A DNA stretch of 64,000 nt, taken from positions 17,083,981-17,147,980 of the forward strand of contig JARWKL010000008.1 of the NCBI GenBank assembly GCA_029961685.1, in the 5' to 3' direction. The stretch is from Aristolochia californica (taxonomy: Eukaryota; Streptophyta; Magnoliopsida; Piperales; Aristolochiaceae). The stretch's first letter is position 1, and each line of letters opens with the position of its first letter. The notes beneath the pieces were generated by a model. The model made no database searches. It saw only the letters and a program-made list of their open reading frames with translations, and was not told the DNA's origin. A program made the position numbers and the translations under genes. Of the stretch, positions 33,657 to 45,412 are shown piece by piece.

Positions 33657-34109
33657 GCCTGAGGCAGAGGCTTCATTGCAGAGAAAGCTGGGAGTGTGAG
33701 GTTGCTTGCTGAATGATGCACTTTTAGTATCTCCTACCTTTCGCAATACAATGAGGAGCAAAAAAGAGGTAGAAAGCTATTAAGGTGAAAGATGCGCTCC
33801 TTTCCGTATTTAAAAAATGACTTTTACGACATTACCCAACTTTTTGAACATAATTACACAAATAAGAAATTTTTAACTTATTAAAAAAATACCCAACTTT
33901 GACTATCAAATGCACATATGTACAGTTAAAAGTGACACATAATTTTTGACCGATTACAAAGTGCCACGTCATAATAACACATCCGCACCCGATGAATCGA
34001 ACGACACAACTGACACGCCATCTTCAAGACACTTCATCACCCATGTAGGATGCCATGTCATTAAATGACACAAACCCTCAAGATCAGTTTAAAATATTAT
34101 GTGGTAAAC
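33657..34109 (-). promoter_or_regulatory. upstream region of the DExH8-like exon
   Basis: About 450 bp between the predicted start and the AT-rich array. No convincing TATA box or named cis element. It has several GACACA/GACACG motifs at 33990-34075. Assigned as promoter only by position. Confidence 0.35.
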
Positions 34110-35570
34110 CACCTCATCATCCATGTACTACCTATTATTATCAATTTAAATTATTTATTAATTGAAAATTTTATTTTAGAGTTTAAAAATCAAATTTATC
34201 AGTACACTTTTTATTACCTTATATTTAAAATAATAAAATATAAAATAAGTATATTAAATTAATTTAAATATTACTCTTACCTATTTTACACCTTTTATTA
34301 TATATTTAAAATACTTATTAATTGAAAAACTACTTGAAAATTTTTCTTTTAGAGTTTAGAAAACAAATTTATTGGTACACTTTTTTATTACCTTATAGTA
34401 ATAAAAATAAAATAATTATATTAATTAATTAAAAATATTATTCATACCTATTTAATACCTTTTATACCAATTTAAAATATCTATTAATTGAAAAAGTATT
34501 TGAAACAAAAATTTTAGAGTTTAAAATAAAATTTATTGGTACACTTTTTGTAACGATATATTTATAATAATAAGTTATTAAAAAGGTATATTTTTAAATA
34601 AGAAATCTTAATCCTCGCTATTTAACACCTTTTATTATCAATTTAAAATATTTATTAAATAAAAAATATTAAAAAATTATTTTAGTGTTTAAAAATATAA
34701 TTTATTTGTAAAAATTTTATTACCTTATATTTATAATAATAAAATATAAAATTTTAATATTAATTAATTAAAAAATCTTACTCTTACCTATTTAACACCT
34801 TTTATTATAGATTTAAAATATTTCTTAATTGAAACATATATGAAAAATTATTATTGAGTTTAGAAATAAAATTTATTACTAAAATATTTATTACCTTATA
34901 TTTATAATGATTAAAAAAATAAGTTAAGTAATTAAAAAATATGACCTATTTAATACCTTTTATTATTGATTTTAGACATTTCATAATTTTAAAAATAATT
35001 AGTAATTTTTTAATGGTTTTCATAAATATTTTTTTTCAGAACACATTTCAATAAATTTATTTTTTTTAAATATATAAATTTTAATATTTATTGTTTTTAA
35101 AAATATTAAAATATGATTGGCAACTATGATTATCGATTTAAGGTATTTTAAAATTTATTTTAGTTTTTAACAATCTTATTTGTCAGTTATCTTCTATTTA
35201 TTTTAATAAAATATAAAATTTAAATATTAACTAATAAAAATCACATCATTATATATTGAAAAAGATATTTTAAAATTTAAAACAAGTTAATTTTTTAAAT
35301 ATTATTTGTCAATATGTTTTTTATTACTTTCTATTTTTTTAAAATTTAAAAATATATATTAACATTAAAAATTATATTCTAATCAATTTCTAACCTTTCA
35401 TTATCAATTTAATATATTGTCAAACCTTAAAAATATTAAAAAAACTCAATTTTATTTCTAAAAATCTTATTTATTGATACACATTCTTTTCCTTCAAATT
35501 ATTGTAATAAAATATAATTTTATATATTAATTAATAAAATAATTCAATTTAATTTAATTACCTTTAATTT
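34110..35570. repeat. AT-rich tandem array, unit about 170 bp
   Basis: Diverged units share CCTATTTAACACCTTTTATT, a TTTAAAATATTTATTAATTG block, a TTTATTGGTACACTTTTTA block and TTACCTTATATTTATAATAA. The first block recurs near 34278, 34446, 34616, 34788 and 34943, spaced 168, 170, 172 and 155 bp, and fades into more degenerate copies to about 35570. No similarity to the 179-bp satellite further right. It could act as a matrix-attachment-like AT tract upstream of the helicase exon, but that is speculation. Confidence 0.85.
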
Positions 35571-36000
35571 GATTACTCCAGGCAACCAACGATAAAAAAA
35601 TTTTCTTTAACTTAAAACTATATAACAAATTGTAATAAACATTGAGGTTCATTTTGTCCATTTTCTTACATCCACATTTTTTATGCGTATATTACCATAT
35701 GTGAAACATATTGAATCACATAAAAAAACATTGAAAAAATAAATAATCTTTTGTGCAACATTTTCTAAATTTCAACTTGATTACAAATACTTTAATGATT
35801 GTTTCAAATTTTGGTAATACAAAAGTGCAAAGCGCCTTAGCCCAAAGATAATTCAGAAACCATAAATGAAAATTCTCTTTGTTATCATTTTCCATAGAAT
35901 GTAAAAAACACTAGATTCCAATTCCCAACTGTCTGCAACATGAAACCTCGAAAGTTCCCAAAAGTACCTACAAAATCATAAACAAAAGTCTCTTCAAATA
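35571..36000. other. unassigned AT-rich spacer
   Basis: No frame or repeat recognised between the AT-rich array and element D. Confidence 0.4.
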
Positions 36001-37225
36001 TGTTAAGGAATAGTCCTACATGGATTATTGAGTACAAAGATCATGAGTTTATTAGTTGGGAAAGAGGCTTTCTATATGGGCTAGTCAATATGGGATGGGC
36101 CTTGGACCCAACTTCAAATGGTATTAGAGCAGGTTCTGTGAGTTGATTCGGTCAACCCACAAAGATAATGTGATCATTTTCTGATCTATTATCTCTAATA
36201 GTTTAGGTTCATAATTATCTTTTTTTTTTTTTTTTTGTCCCTATACTTGTTGTTTGCTTTGTGTTCTCACCTCTATACTTAGCTTTTCATATTGCATTTT
36301 ATATATTGACAAAAAAGATATTTGAGTCTACTTTCCAACAAAAAATGATTTTTTACAATTTGAGTTTTCTAAAAATAGAAATAAATATTGGAAGCAACAA
36401 GTGTCAGATTGCAAGAGAGGTTCGAGCAACAACAGAGAGGTTCAAGGAACAAAAGTGCTTACCTATTCAACCAATTCTCAATCTGAGTTCTTTATATGGA
36501 GATATTGATCTTGGAGGAGTCAATGGTCATGCTGGAAAAAGGAAAAAGAGTACTTAATTTGGCCAGATTAGAGAGACCGAAATCTATCAAATTATTTATC
36601 TCAAAAGAAGTATATTTTATGAAGAGAAGTAATACTTGGATGAAAGGTATTTAATCCTAGTTTCATAAATTTTTTTTTCGTCAATCTGATATATATTTAA
36701 GTATATATATTGGAAGAATCAAAGTCATGCCGGTATCTTGTTGCATTCAAAAATCTGAATTTAAACAGAATTTTTTGCATCACTTCTTGAGTTGCTATTA
36801 TTGATCAACAATATCAGAAAAATATCTCACTTACCCTTTTTTGTCAGTTACATTTTGTTGAAAGATATGATGTAATTAGGGTGGCACTAATGTAATTAGT
36901 TTAAATTTCTTGTCTCTTCTTCACTCTTATTAGGGTGAAGGGTATACTTGTAATCTTGGTAGTTTTGATACCGATAAATAAACCATATGGGGAAGGGTTT
37001 GGATGAAGTCCAAGACCCTAATTTCCTCCTCTCTTTGGACATGTACCATATTTCTATCCTCTCTTTCTCTTCTCTCTTCTTCCTTCTTCCTTATTTGTTT
37101 TCCCTAAATGATCATCTATGGAATACTGAAAATCAACATGGTATCAGAGCTGTGATTTTCAGGATCCAAATTATCCTGAAGACGTTGTTATTTTGATGAA
37201 ATCTGACGAAGTCTTAGAAGGATCC

Positions 37226-37664
37226 CAATGAATTTATGGAAAAGAGAAATACTTCATTGACTTCAATAACTTGTTGCAATCAGAGTACATGAACCTCTAT
37301 TTATAATAGAGGAAGGTAGTAGAGTCCAATTACAATAAAACTACCCTTGTCCCAATTACACCCAAACTCTAACACTCAAAGATAAGTCCTAACATAATTA
37401 AATAACTCAATATAGTTAAAAGACAAACATAACTCAAACTAAAACTCTTCTTTGACATAACCATAAGATAAGATACTTTTGTGAGTCCTTCTTGATCTTC
37501 TAACTAATGTGATAAGGATGCTAGCTCATGGTAATCATTGTGGGTCCTACTTCTTATGGGCTTGGACCCATCTTGTGGGCCTTCCTTGGTCGTGTGGCCC
37601 ATCTTATAATAATCTTACATGTGGGCCTTCCTTGGTCGTGTGAGCTTGAACTTATCTTCCAACA
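37226..37664 (-). mobile_element. solo LTR of family A in element B
   Basis: 439-bp LTR in reverse orientation with a perfect target duplication, GATCC at 37221-37225 and 37665-37669. The terminal TGTT on the left end has mutated to CAAT. A solo LTR forms when LTR-LTR recombination removes the internal part. Confidence 0.92.
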
Positions 37665-37993
37665 GATCCTCTTCTCTGTTTGTTTACTACTGCTTCGCTA
37701 TTCTATTTCTAGGAGTTTCTTATTCATCATTGACAGAAGTTGCTGAGTATCTTGCTGGATTATTTCTTCCACGGAGAAGAGAGATTCATCACTCTATTTC
37801 GAAGCACCATTGAGGAAGAAACTCTGTTCCGAAAACTTGATCTTGATCTTACTACTGATTTTCTTGAATCTTGATCTTGATCCTCTACCATTCCGTTCTG
37901 TCGAGGTTCTCTTTGAAAGTTTCCTACTGTGGTTGCCATTTCTATAAGCTGCTCTCTTGCTCCGTTCGATGTCAAGGAAGAAGATGACTGCTG

Positions 37994-38027
37994 ATTTAAG
38001 TTTTCCTAAGTTAGGAAAAATTAAACT
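37994..38027. repeat. imperfect palindrome in element B
   Basis: Centred on G 38010 with the core TTTTCCTAAGTTAGGAAAA. The arms match at about 14 of 17 positions. Equivalent to the perfect palindrome at 20901-20935. Confidence 0.8.
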
Positions 38028-38094
38028 AGTACTGGTTCTATCTGAATCTCGAATCGGACCTGCCAAAGTTCACCAAGTGAAAGCTTACTGTTTC

Positions 38095-38185
38095 TGCACT
38101 AGTCTATCGAGTTAACTCGGGCCAACTCGGACCAAGTCAACTCAGTGGTCAACTCGGGTCCAGGTCAACCTGACTCGGCCCACTT
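38095..38185. repeat. cluster of short GTCAACTCGG-type repeats
   Basis: Five or more variants of (G)TCAACTCGG/GAGTTAACTCGG occur within 90 bp. A similar cluster lies at 20828-20880 in element C next to its palindrome. Confidence 0.7.
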
Positions 38186-39460
38186 ATTTTTTGCCTCGTT
38201 TATACTTGTTCAGGTCCCAAGTTCTATACATATTTCTTCTATGACTCAGTTATATTAGTCTACTATTTCACTCGGTTCAACTTGGTTTTCTATCTCCGCC
38301 TAGATTATTATTTTGAAGTATAGGTAGCTTATTACTCAGATCAAACTTATTACTTGGGGCACCACTTCTTGATGGACTCGTTGCAAATTATCTCGTATGT
38401 CATTATTAATCTTAAGGACTTCTATTATTTACCGGTTATCCACTACTATACAACTGCACATGTGGTGCATGTTATTTGGGCATTGGCCCATTTTCGCTAC
38501 TGCTATTGTGTCTCTTTGATTGAGACATTTTTTTTTGAAGAAGAACTCCTCGGTTGATTGCCTTGGGTTCATTATTTGCTGACTTTTGTCGGCATTGTTT
38601 TGTCTATTGTGGAATTTGAATTTCTTAAAAAAATAAAGCATATGGTGGCCTCAACATCTTATTTTCCTCTTTACCCATTAACCTTTGCCAGTCTTTCTCC
38701 TACCATCCTTTATTTGACTCTCACTTACCCTTATTGGTCAACCCTTTTGAAGCATTTCTTTGACTGGTCCCTTTTATTCATATGGGTATTTTTAGTCCAT
38801 TGAAACATTTTATTGGTACCCGTGGGTCTTTATCGCCGTCTTGTGAATGACAGGCATTATCCACTTTAGTGATTATTTTCACTATATTTGTTCGAAATCC
38901 TTTGAGTTTGGTTTTGACTTATGTTTTATCACCCATTTCTACCCTTTGAGAGTTTGTGCCTGGGGTCATACTTATCCTTGGGACATCGTGATGGAGAAGC
39001 TTATTACTACATATATGTTATTTGGTTCAATTTGAGATCATTGCCATTACCTCCCAGCTTGAGGGGGAGAGTTGGAAGATATGATTTAATTAGGGTGGCA
39101 CTAATGTAATTAGTTTAAATTTCTTGTCTCTTCTTCACTCTTGTTTGGGTGAAGGGTATACTTATAATATTGGTAGTTTTGATACCTATAAATATACCGT
39201 ATGGGAAGGGTTTGGATGAAGTCCAAGACCCTAATTTCCTCCTCACTTTGGACGTGTACCATATTTCTATCCTCTATTTCTCTTCTCTCTTCTTCCTTCT
39301 TCCTTCTTCCTTATCTCTTTTCCCTAGATTACCATCTATGGAATCCTGAAAATGAACACCTTTCTCATACCATCCTTTTTTGACTCTCACATACCCCTTT
39401 GGCCCAAACTCTTGTGTGTCGCTTCGGTTGATTTACCTTTTTATATATATGGGTATTTTT

Positions 39461-40107
39461 AAATCCATTGAGACTTTTTATTGGTACCCTTGGGTTTTTT
39501 ATCATTTTCTTGTGAATGATAAACATTACCCACTTCAGTGATTATTGTCACTATTTTTGTTCAAAATCCTTTGAAGTTGGTTTTGACTTATGTTTTATCA
39601 CCCCTTTTTACCTTTTGAGAGTCCATGTCTAGTTTTGTACTTATCCTTGGGACACCATGATGGATGAGATTATTACTACATCTATATTATTTTTTTCAAG
39701 CTGAGATCATTGCCATTACCTCCCAACTTGAGGGGAAGAAGTAGAAGAAGAAGTGCAAGAAAGAGATATTTTATTCCATATGTTGTTGTAATTTTATAGA
39801 ATAAAATATCTCTTTCTTGTACTTCTCCTTCTACTTCTCCCCCTCAAATTGGGAGGTAATGGCGGTGATCTCAACTTGAAATAAATAACATAGATTTAGT
39901 AATAATTTTCTCCATCATAATGTCCCAAGGATAAGTATGAATCTGGAAGCACTCTCAAAAAATGGATGATAAAACATAAGTCGAAACCAACATCAAAGGA
40001 TTTCAAACAAAAATAGTGAAAATAATCACTAAACTGGGTAATGCTTGTCATTCACAAGAAAAGGGTAAAAAACACAAAGGTACCAATAAAAAGTCTCAAT
40101 GGATTTA
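39461..40107. repeat. long foldback, arms about 310 bp, 22-nt loop
   Basis: 39461-39776 and 39799-40107 are reverse complements with scattered mismatches and small indels. The inner ends read AAGAGATATTTTATTC and GAATAAAATATCTCTT. The arm sequence is the 3' internal module of element D (also 38785-39070 in B). Inverted duplication of this module created a near-palindrome, and the 179-bp satellite begins just outside its right arm. Confidence 0.9.
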
Positions 40108-41747
40108 ATTTTTTTTTTCTTGAAAACAATTTTTTAGCAAAACATTTTGTGGTAATTCAATTTTTGCTTAAAAAATTACCTTCTCCAACTATATGCCTAT
40201 TTTGTGTATTTTTTCTTGAAACATTGGGAAAGTATTTTTAGTAAAAATACATCTATAGGGACTATTAGTGCCTCATGTGTCCTGGAAACACATTTCTATC
40301 TGAAAATTCTTACTAGGAAAATTTTGTGGTAAGACAATTTTTGGTGATACAAATTACTTTCTACAACTATAAGGCATTGTTAGTGTAGTTTTTCAGGAAA
40401 TGTTGAAAAATTATTTCGAGTAAAAATACGTCTCTGGAGACATTTGGTGCCTCATGTTTCCTAGAAACACTTTTCTAGCTGGATATGAAAATTCTTATCA
40501 GAAATATTGTGGTAAGGCAATTTTTGGTGAAATAAATTATTTTCTACAACCTTAAGGCCTTGTTAGTGCGTTTTAAAGAAACATTGGAAAAGTATATCTA
40601 GTAAAAATATATTTGCAAGGTCCATTAGTGAGTTATATTTGCTAGAAACACTTTTCTAGTTGACAATTCTTACCAGGAAAATTTTGTGGTAAGGCAATCT
40701 TTGCAAAATAAAATTACATTATACAACTACAATGCCTTATTAGTGCCTTTTTTGTGGAAGTTTTCGAAAAGTATTTTGTGTAAAAATACGGCTCCAAGAA
40801 CTATTAGTGCCTCATGCTTCCTGGAAACACTTTTGTAGCTGAAATGTTTTACCAAAAATATTTTGTGGTAAGGCAATTTTTGCTAAAACAAATTACTTTC
40901 TACAACTATAAGGCCTTGTTAATGCCTTTTTTTTAGGAAACATTGCAAAATTGTTTCTAGTAATAATATGTCTCCACAGACCATTAGTGCATCTTGTTTC
41001 CTGGAAACACTTTTCTACACTATTAGGCCTTGTTAGTGGCTTTTTTTTTTTAGGAAACGCTGGCAAAGTATTTTAGTAAATATACGTCTTTGAGGACCAT
41101 TAGTGCCTTGTGTAGGTTGTAAAAGTTTTCTAGATGAAAATTCTTACCAGGAAAATTTTGCTGAAACAAATAAATTTCTACAACTATAAGGCCTTGTTAG
41201 TATATTTTGTAGGAAATATTGGAAAAATGATCTAGTAAACATATGTCTCCAGGGCCAATTAGTGCCTCTTTTGTCCGGGAAACACTTTTATAGCTGAAAA
41301 TTCTTACCAAGAAAATTTTGGGGTAAGACAATTTTTGTTGGAACAAATTACTTTCTAAAAATCTAAGGCTTTGTTCGTGTATTTTTTCAGGAATCATTGG
41401 AAAAGTATTTCTAGTAAAAATATATTTCCAATGGACCATTAATGCCACATGTTTCTTTGAAACACTTTTAAAGCTGAAAATTCTTACTAGGAAAATTTTG
41501 TTGAAACAAAGTACTTTGTACAACTACAAGGCCTTGTTATTGCTGTTTTTAGGAAATATTGGAAAACTATTTCTAGTAAAAATACATATGCAAGGACTAT
41601 TAGTGCCTCAGGTTTCCTAGAAACAATTTTCTAGCTGAAAATTCTTACTAGGAAATTTTTTTGGTAAGGCAATTTTTCTGAATCAAATTACTTTCTACAA
41701 CCATAAGGCCTTATTAGTGCATTTTTTTAGGAAACGTTGAAATTTCT

Positions 41748-43182
41748 TGTTAAGTAGTGGAGCCTAATCAAAACATTATGCTGAACCGCTATTAGGGTTT
41801 CATCATCATCACGAAGAAGGATTTTGAGTTGCATCCCGAGAGAGGTTAGAGAAAAACACATGTGAGTGTGTGTGATATCTCTTGTAAACTATTTCATCTT
41901 CATAGTGAATTATTCCAACAATGAAAGATAGGAGATTGCCAAAGATGTTTTGGTTCTAAGGCTATTAACACCTCCCCCTATTTGATCAACAGAGGTCCTT
42001 CAACACCATAGATTGTAAAGTAACAGAAGAGTTTTGGATCGGCAAAGAGGTAAACCTTTCTTTCTTGAAAGTTTTTGGTTGTGTTTCTTATATTCATATT
42101 GATTCTACTATTAGGAGTAAACTTGATGCTAAATCTAAGATATATATTTTTTTATTGGCTATGGTCGTACTGAGTTTGATTATCATTTTTGGGATGACCA
42201 AAGTTGTAAGGTTATCAAGAGTAAGAATGTGATCTTCAATTAAGGTGCCTTTTATAAAGATAGGTTGAGAATAGATTCTGAGAGTACAAGTAATGAAGCT
42301 AAGAAGTCTGATGTGATTCAGTTGAGAGATCTTCCAGTCATTGAGATGGAGAATATTGCTTAGGAAGACTTGAAAAATATACCACCATAAGTAAATCAGG
42401 ACATTCTTGTGACTGAATGTAGGAGATCTTTCAGATCTAGCAGACCACCACAAAGATACTCCCTTACATTGAATTATATTTTGTTGACTGATAAAGGTGA
42501 ACCAGAGAGTTATGAGGAAGCCGTGCAAGTTGATGAATCAACCAAGTGGGAGTTGGCCATGAAGGATGAGATGGATTAATTGTTATACAATCAGACATGG
42601 CAATTGACTGAGTTACCAGAAGGGAAGGACTTGAAGAATAAATGGGTGTACCAAATAAAAGATGAAGATGATGGCAACAAGTGGTACAAAGCAAGACTGC
42701 ATGTAAAGGGCATTCAACAAAAAAAAGGCATTGACTACACTAAGATTTTCTCTCCAGTAGTAAAATTGACTACTATTAGAACAATGTTTCAATTAGTGGC
42801 AAATGAAGACTTACACTTAGAGAAGTTGGATGTAAAGACAACATTTCTTCATGGTGATTTGGAGGAAGAAATTTACATGATGCAGACATAGGGTTTCAAA
42901 GCACAAGGAAAGGAGAAAATGGTGTGCAAACTTCAAAATATCTTGTATGGTCTTAAATTGGCTTCAAGATAGTGGTACAAGAATTTTGACATCTTCATGA
43001 GTATTATTGGTTTCTTGAGGTGCTAGATGGATCATTGTTGTTATCTAAAGAAGCTTGATGACTCCTACACCATTCTACTACTATATATTGATGACACATT
43101 GATAGTAGGTGCTTGTAAATAGGAAATAGATAAGGTGAAAAGGGAGTTGTCCAAGAAGTTTTCAATTAAGGATTTGGGTGCT
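41748..43182 (+). pseudogene. Tork/Tnt1-type copia: partial LTR, integrase end and reverse transcriptase
   Basis: The LTR start TGTTAAGTAGTGGAGCC (41748 to about 41940) is joined directly to the integrase C-terminal part, so gag and protease are deleted. Recognisable blocks are LSFLKVFGCVSYIHIDS, SKLDAKSK, the linker LNYILLTDKGEPESYEEA, KWELAMKDEMD followed by a stop, NKWVYQIKDEDDGNKWYKAR, IDYTKIFSPVVKLTTIRTM, LDVKTTFLHGDLEEEIYM and a stop, then LYGLKLASR with a stop. The YVDD region at 43085 reads LLLYIDDTLIVGA. The copy is cut at about 43182 by sequence of a second copia in reverse orientation. Its LTR tail reappears at 45330-45412. Confidence 0.88.
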
Positions 43183-45329
43183 GACAAAGATTTCTAGACA
43201 AGTGAAGCCTGATGAGAACACCCAACGTCCACCACTGAAGGCTGACAGAACATCTAGGATAAGAGCTCCCAACTCTGAGTTTGCATGGATAGAACCATCA
43301 CCAAATGAGACTGACGACACAACCAAGAGCAACAGTTCCAAGCTCTGAGTTTGGTGGACAGAAACACCACCACAAGAGGCTGACAGAATAGCCAAGGAGA
43401 AGAGCATTAAGCTTTGAGTTTATTGTGAGCAAGAAGACACCAAGGAGGCTGGAAAAATGGGATTGCGGCTCCCTTCTTCTTCTTTACTATTTAAACTTAG
43501 GGTTAGGTAAATTACAATACAGCCCATGGGCTAAATACAATGCAACCCAACCCAACTAATCCCTTTCTAATTAACCTATGTACATGTCATAATTTATACA
43601 AAAAATATTAACATAAAACTTATCTTATATACATTCCAACATATGGTAACATCCCCCCTCAAATTGATGTTGGGAAGTCAACTAGTTACAATTTGCCAAT
43701 ATGAAAATTATGTTGGGGTTGAGACAATGCTTTGGTGAAGACATCAACCATTTGAAGATCCAAAGAGATGTATGGAAGAGATATTACCCAGCGCTCCAAA
43801 GTGTCATGGATAGAGTGACAATCAACCTCAATGTGATTGGTGCGCTCATGAAAAACACTGTTGGCAACAATCAGAATAGCACTCCTATTATCCGCATGGA
43901 GAGGTATAGGGATAGTCTGAAGAATAGAGCTCAACAAGAAGACTACGTAGCCATATAATTTTAGAACACACAGTAGACATAGCATGATACACGGCCTCTA
44001 TAGAGGACTTGGACACCCGGTCTTGTTTCTTACATTTCCAAGAAATCAATGCATCCCCTAAAAACACACACCAACCTGTAGTAGAGCGATGGGTATCGGG
44101 GCACCCAGCCCAATCAGCATCATTGTAGGTATCAAGTCGAAGCATGTAGCCTATAGAAAAGAATAATCCATGGGTAGGAGAACCTCGCAAATAGTGGATG
44201 ATGTGCTAAACTACCGCAAGATGAAGATGCTGAGGAGAAGACATAAATTGACGAACCTGATGAACGACACAGGAGATGTCGGGATGAGTTGTGGTCAAGT
44301 ATATGAAACTCCCAACTAGGCATCGATAGATAGTAGGATCATCAAGAAGAGCCCTTCATCTTTCTTGTATTTGACATTGACATCCATAGGAGTAGCGATC
44401 AATGAAGTGTCCTCCAAACTAGATAGAGTAATAATATCTTGAATATACTTATGATGGTTTAAGAAAATACCGTTGGGTCGATGACGTACTTCCATCCCTA
44501 AGAAGTACATGAGCTGGCCAAGATCCTTCATAAGAAAAGTTGCATGCAACACCTGCTGAAGCTTAGTAATTAGGCTAGAGTCAGTGCCAGTAATGATAAT
44601 GTCATCCACATAAACCAAGAGAATGACCATGCCCGCGATAGATTTGTGATAGAAGATAGAGGAATCATACTAACTCTATGTAAACTTGTGGAGAATAAGT
44701 GTACCGTGAAACTTGTCAAACCAATCTCAGGAGCTTGCTTAAGCCCATATAGAGGATGGCATAGATTGCAGACAACATTAAGAGAAGAAGTAGTCATACC
44801 AGAGGGAAGCTTCATGTAGATATCCTCTTGTAGATCACCTTGGAGAAAGGCATTCTTTACACCCATCTGATGCAGTGGCCAAGACTGTGAGGCTGTAATG
44901 GCTAATATGGTTCGAAATGTGGTCATCTTGGAAACTGGAGCAAATGTATCCTCATAATCAATCCTATATTTCTGCTTGTTCCCCAGCGCTACAAGGCTGG
45001 CTCTGTATAGATCCAAAGGTCCATCTGAATGCAGCTTGATAGAAAAAACTCATTTACTCCCAAGAGGCCAAATAGCAGGATGTGGAGGGGGGCGGGGGGT
45101 GCGGTAACAATATCCCAAGTGTGATTCTCCTCTAGAGCTTGTAGTTCTGTTTGCATTGCCTTTTGCCAACACTCATATGACATTGCATCTTTGTAGCAAG
45201 AGAGCATAGAAATAGAAGATAAAGTAGTTGCAAGAGATACATGGGAGGAGAAACCATACCTATCAGGGGTCGAGAAGGGCGAGTAGACCGGCGAAGAGTG
45301 GTGAACCTGTACAAATCTTGTGTGTTTTT
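43183..45329 (-). pseudogene. second copia (minus strand): LTR, RNase H and reverse transcriptase
   Basis: The minus-strand frame 45207 onward reads WQKAMQTELQALEENHTWD, then YRIDYEDTFAPVSKMTTFRT, KNAFLQGDLQEDIYMKLPSG, CHPLYGLKQAP and the catalytic box LLVYVDDIIITGT (44600, intact YVDD), DLGQLMYFLGMEV. RNase H has YNDADWAGCPDTHRSTTGW, WKCKKQDRVSKSS, PIPLHADNRSAILIVAN and HIEVDCHSIHD. Frames change between these blocks. A polypurine tract TTTGAGGGGGGA at about 43653-43664 separates RNase H from the 3' LTR (about 43183-43651, starting TGTTACCATATG). The 5' part (gag to integrase, 5' LTR) is missing beyond 45329. Confidence 0.87.
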
Positions 45330-45412
45330 GTTTGCTTGATTTTCCTTTCTTCTACGATTGTTGTTGTTGCACTCGTTAGTTTTGAATTAGGGTGTCTAAT
45401 CCCTAGCAATTT
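45330..45412 (+). repeat. LTR tail of the Tork-type copia
   Basis: CTTGTGTGTTTTTGTTTGC and the GGGTGTCTAATCCCTAGCA end are typical of the 3' end of Tnt1-like LTRs. Its position fits the end of the plus-strand element that began at 41748. Satellite resumes immediately after. Confidence 0.65.

Larger units (their letters stand above)
36856..39358 (+). mobile_element. element B, non-autonomous LTR retrotransposon
   Basis: The 5' LTR is 36856-37138 (283 bp, TGTTGAAAG..CAACA), the primer site TGGTATCAGAGC is 37139-37150, a polypurine tract CTTGAGGGGGAG precedes the 3' LTR at 39070-39358 (289 bp). The flanks CATTT (36851-36855) and CCTTT (39359-39363) are a target duplication with one change. The internal region is about 1.9 kb including a nested 439-bp solo LTR of family A, and has no gag-pol. 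It shares internal modules with element C (hairpin, GTCAACTCGG repeats) and with D and A (3' end up to the polypurine tract). Confidence 0.9.
36001..39776 (+). mobile_element. element D, LTR-like remnant interrupted by element B
   Basis: 36001-36118 starts TGTTAAGGAATAGTCC and is followed at 36119-36130 by TGGTATTAGAGC, a variant primer site. If it is a whole LTR it is only about 118 bp (TRIM size), although it lacks a clean CA end. The leader 36130-36855 carries the same repeat units as family A. Element B sits at 36856-39358. Beyond it D resumes at 39359 and continues to the purine-rich motif AACTTGAGGGGAAGAAG near 39728 and the start of the foldback. No coding content. Confidence 0.55.

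Noticed and set aside
33657..33761. Longer N-terminus for the DExH8-like exon (Met at 33761)
   Set aside because: The frame is open, but the extra 35 residues do not look like the family and the serine-rich start from 33656 fits better. Kept only as an alternative.
42094..42528. 144-codon minus-strand frame
   Set aside because: It is antisense to the Tork-type pol, whose protein motifs are clear on the plus strand.
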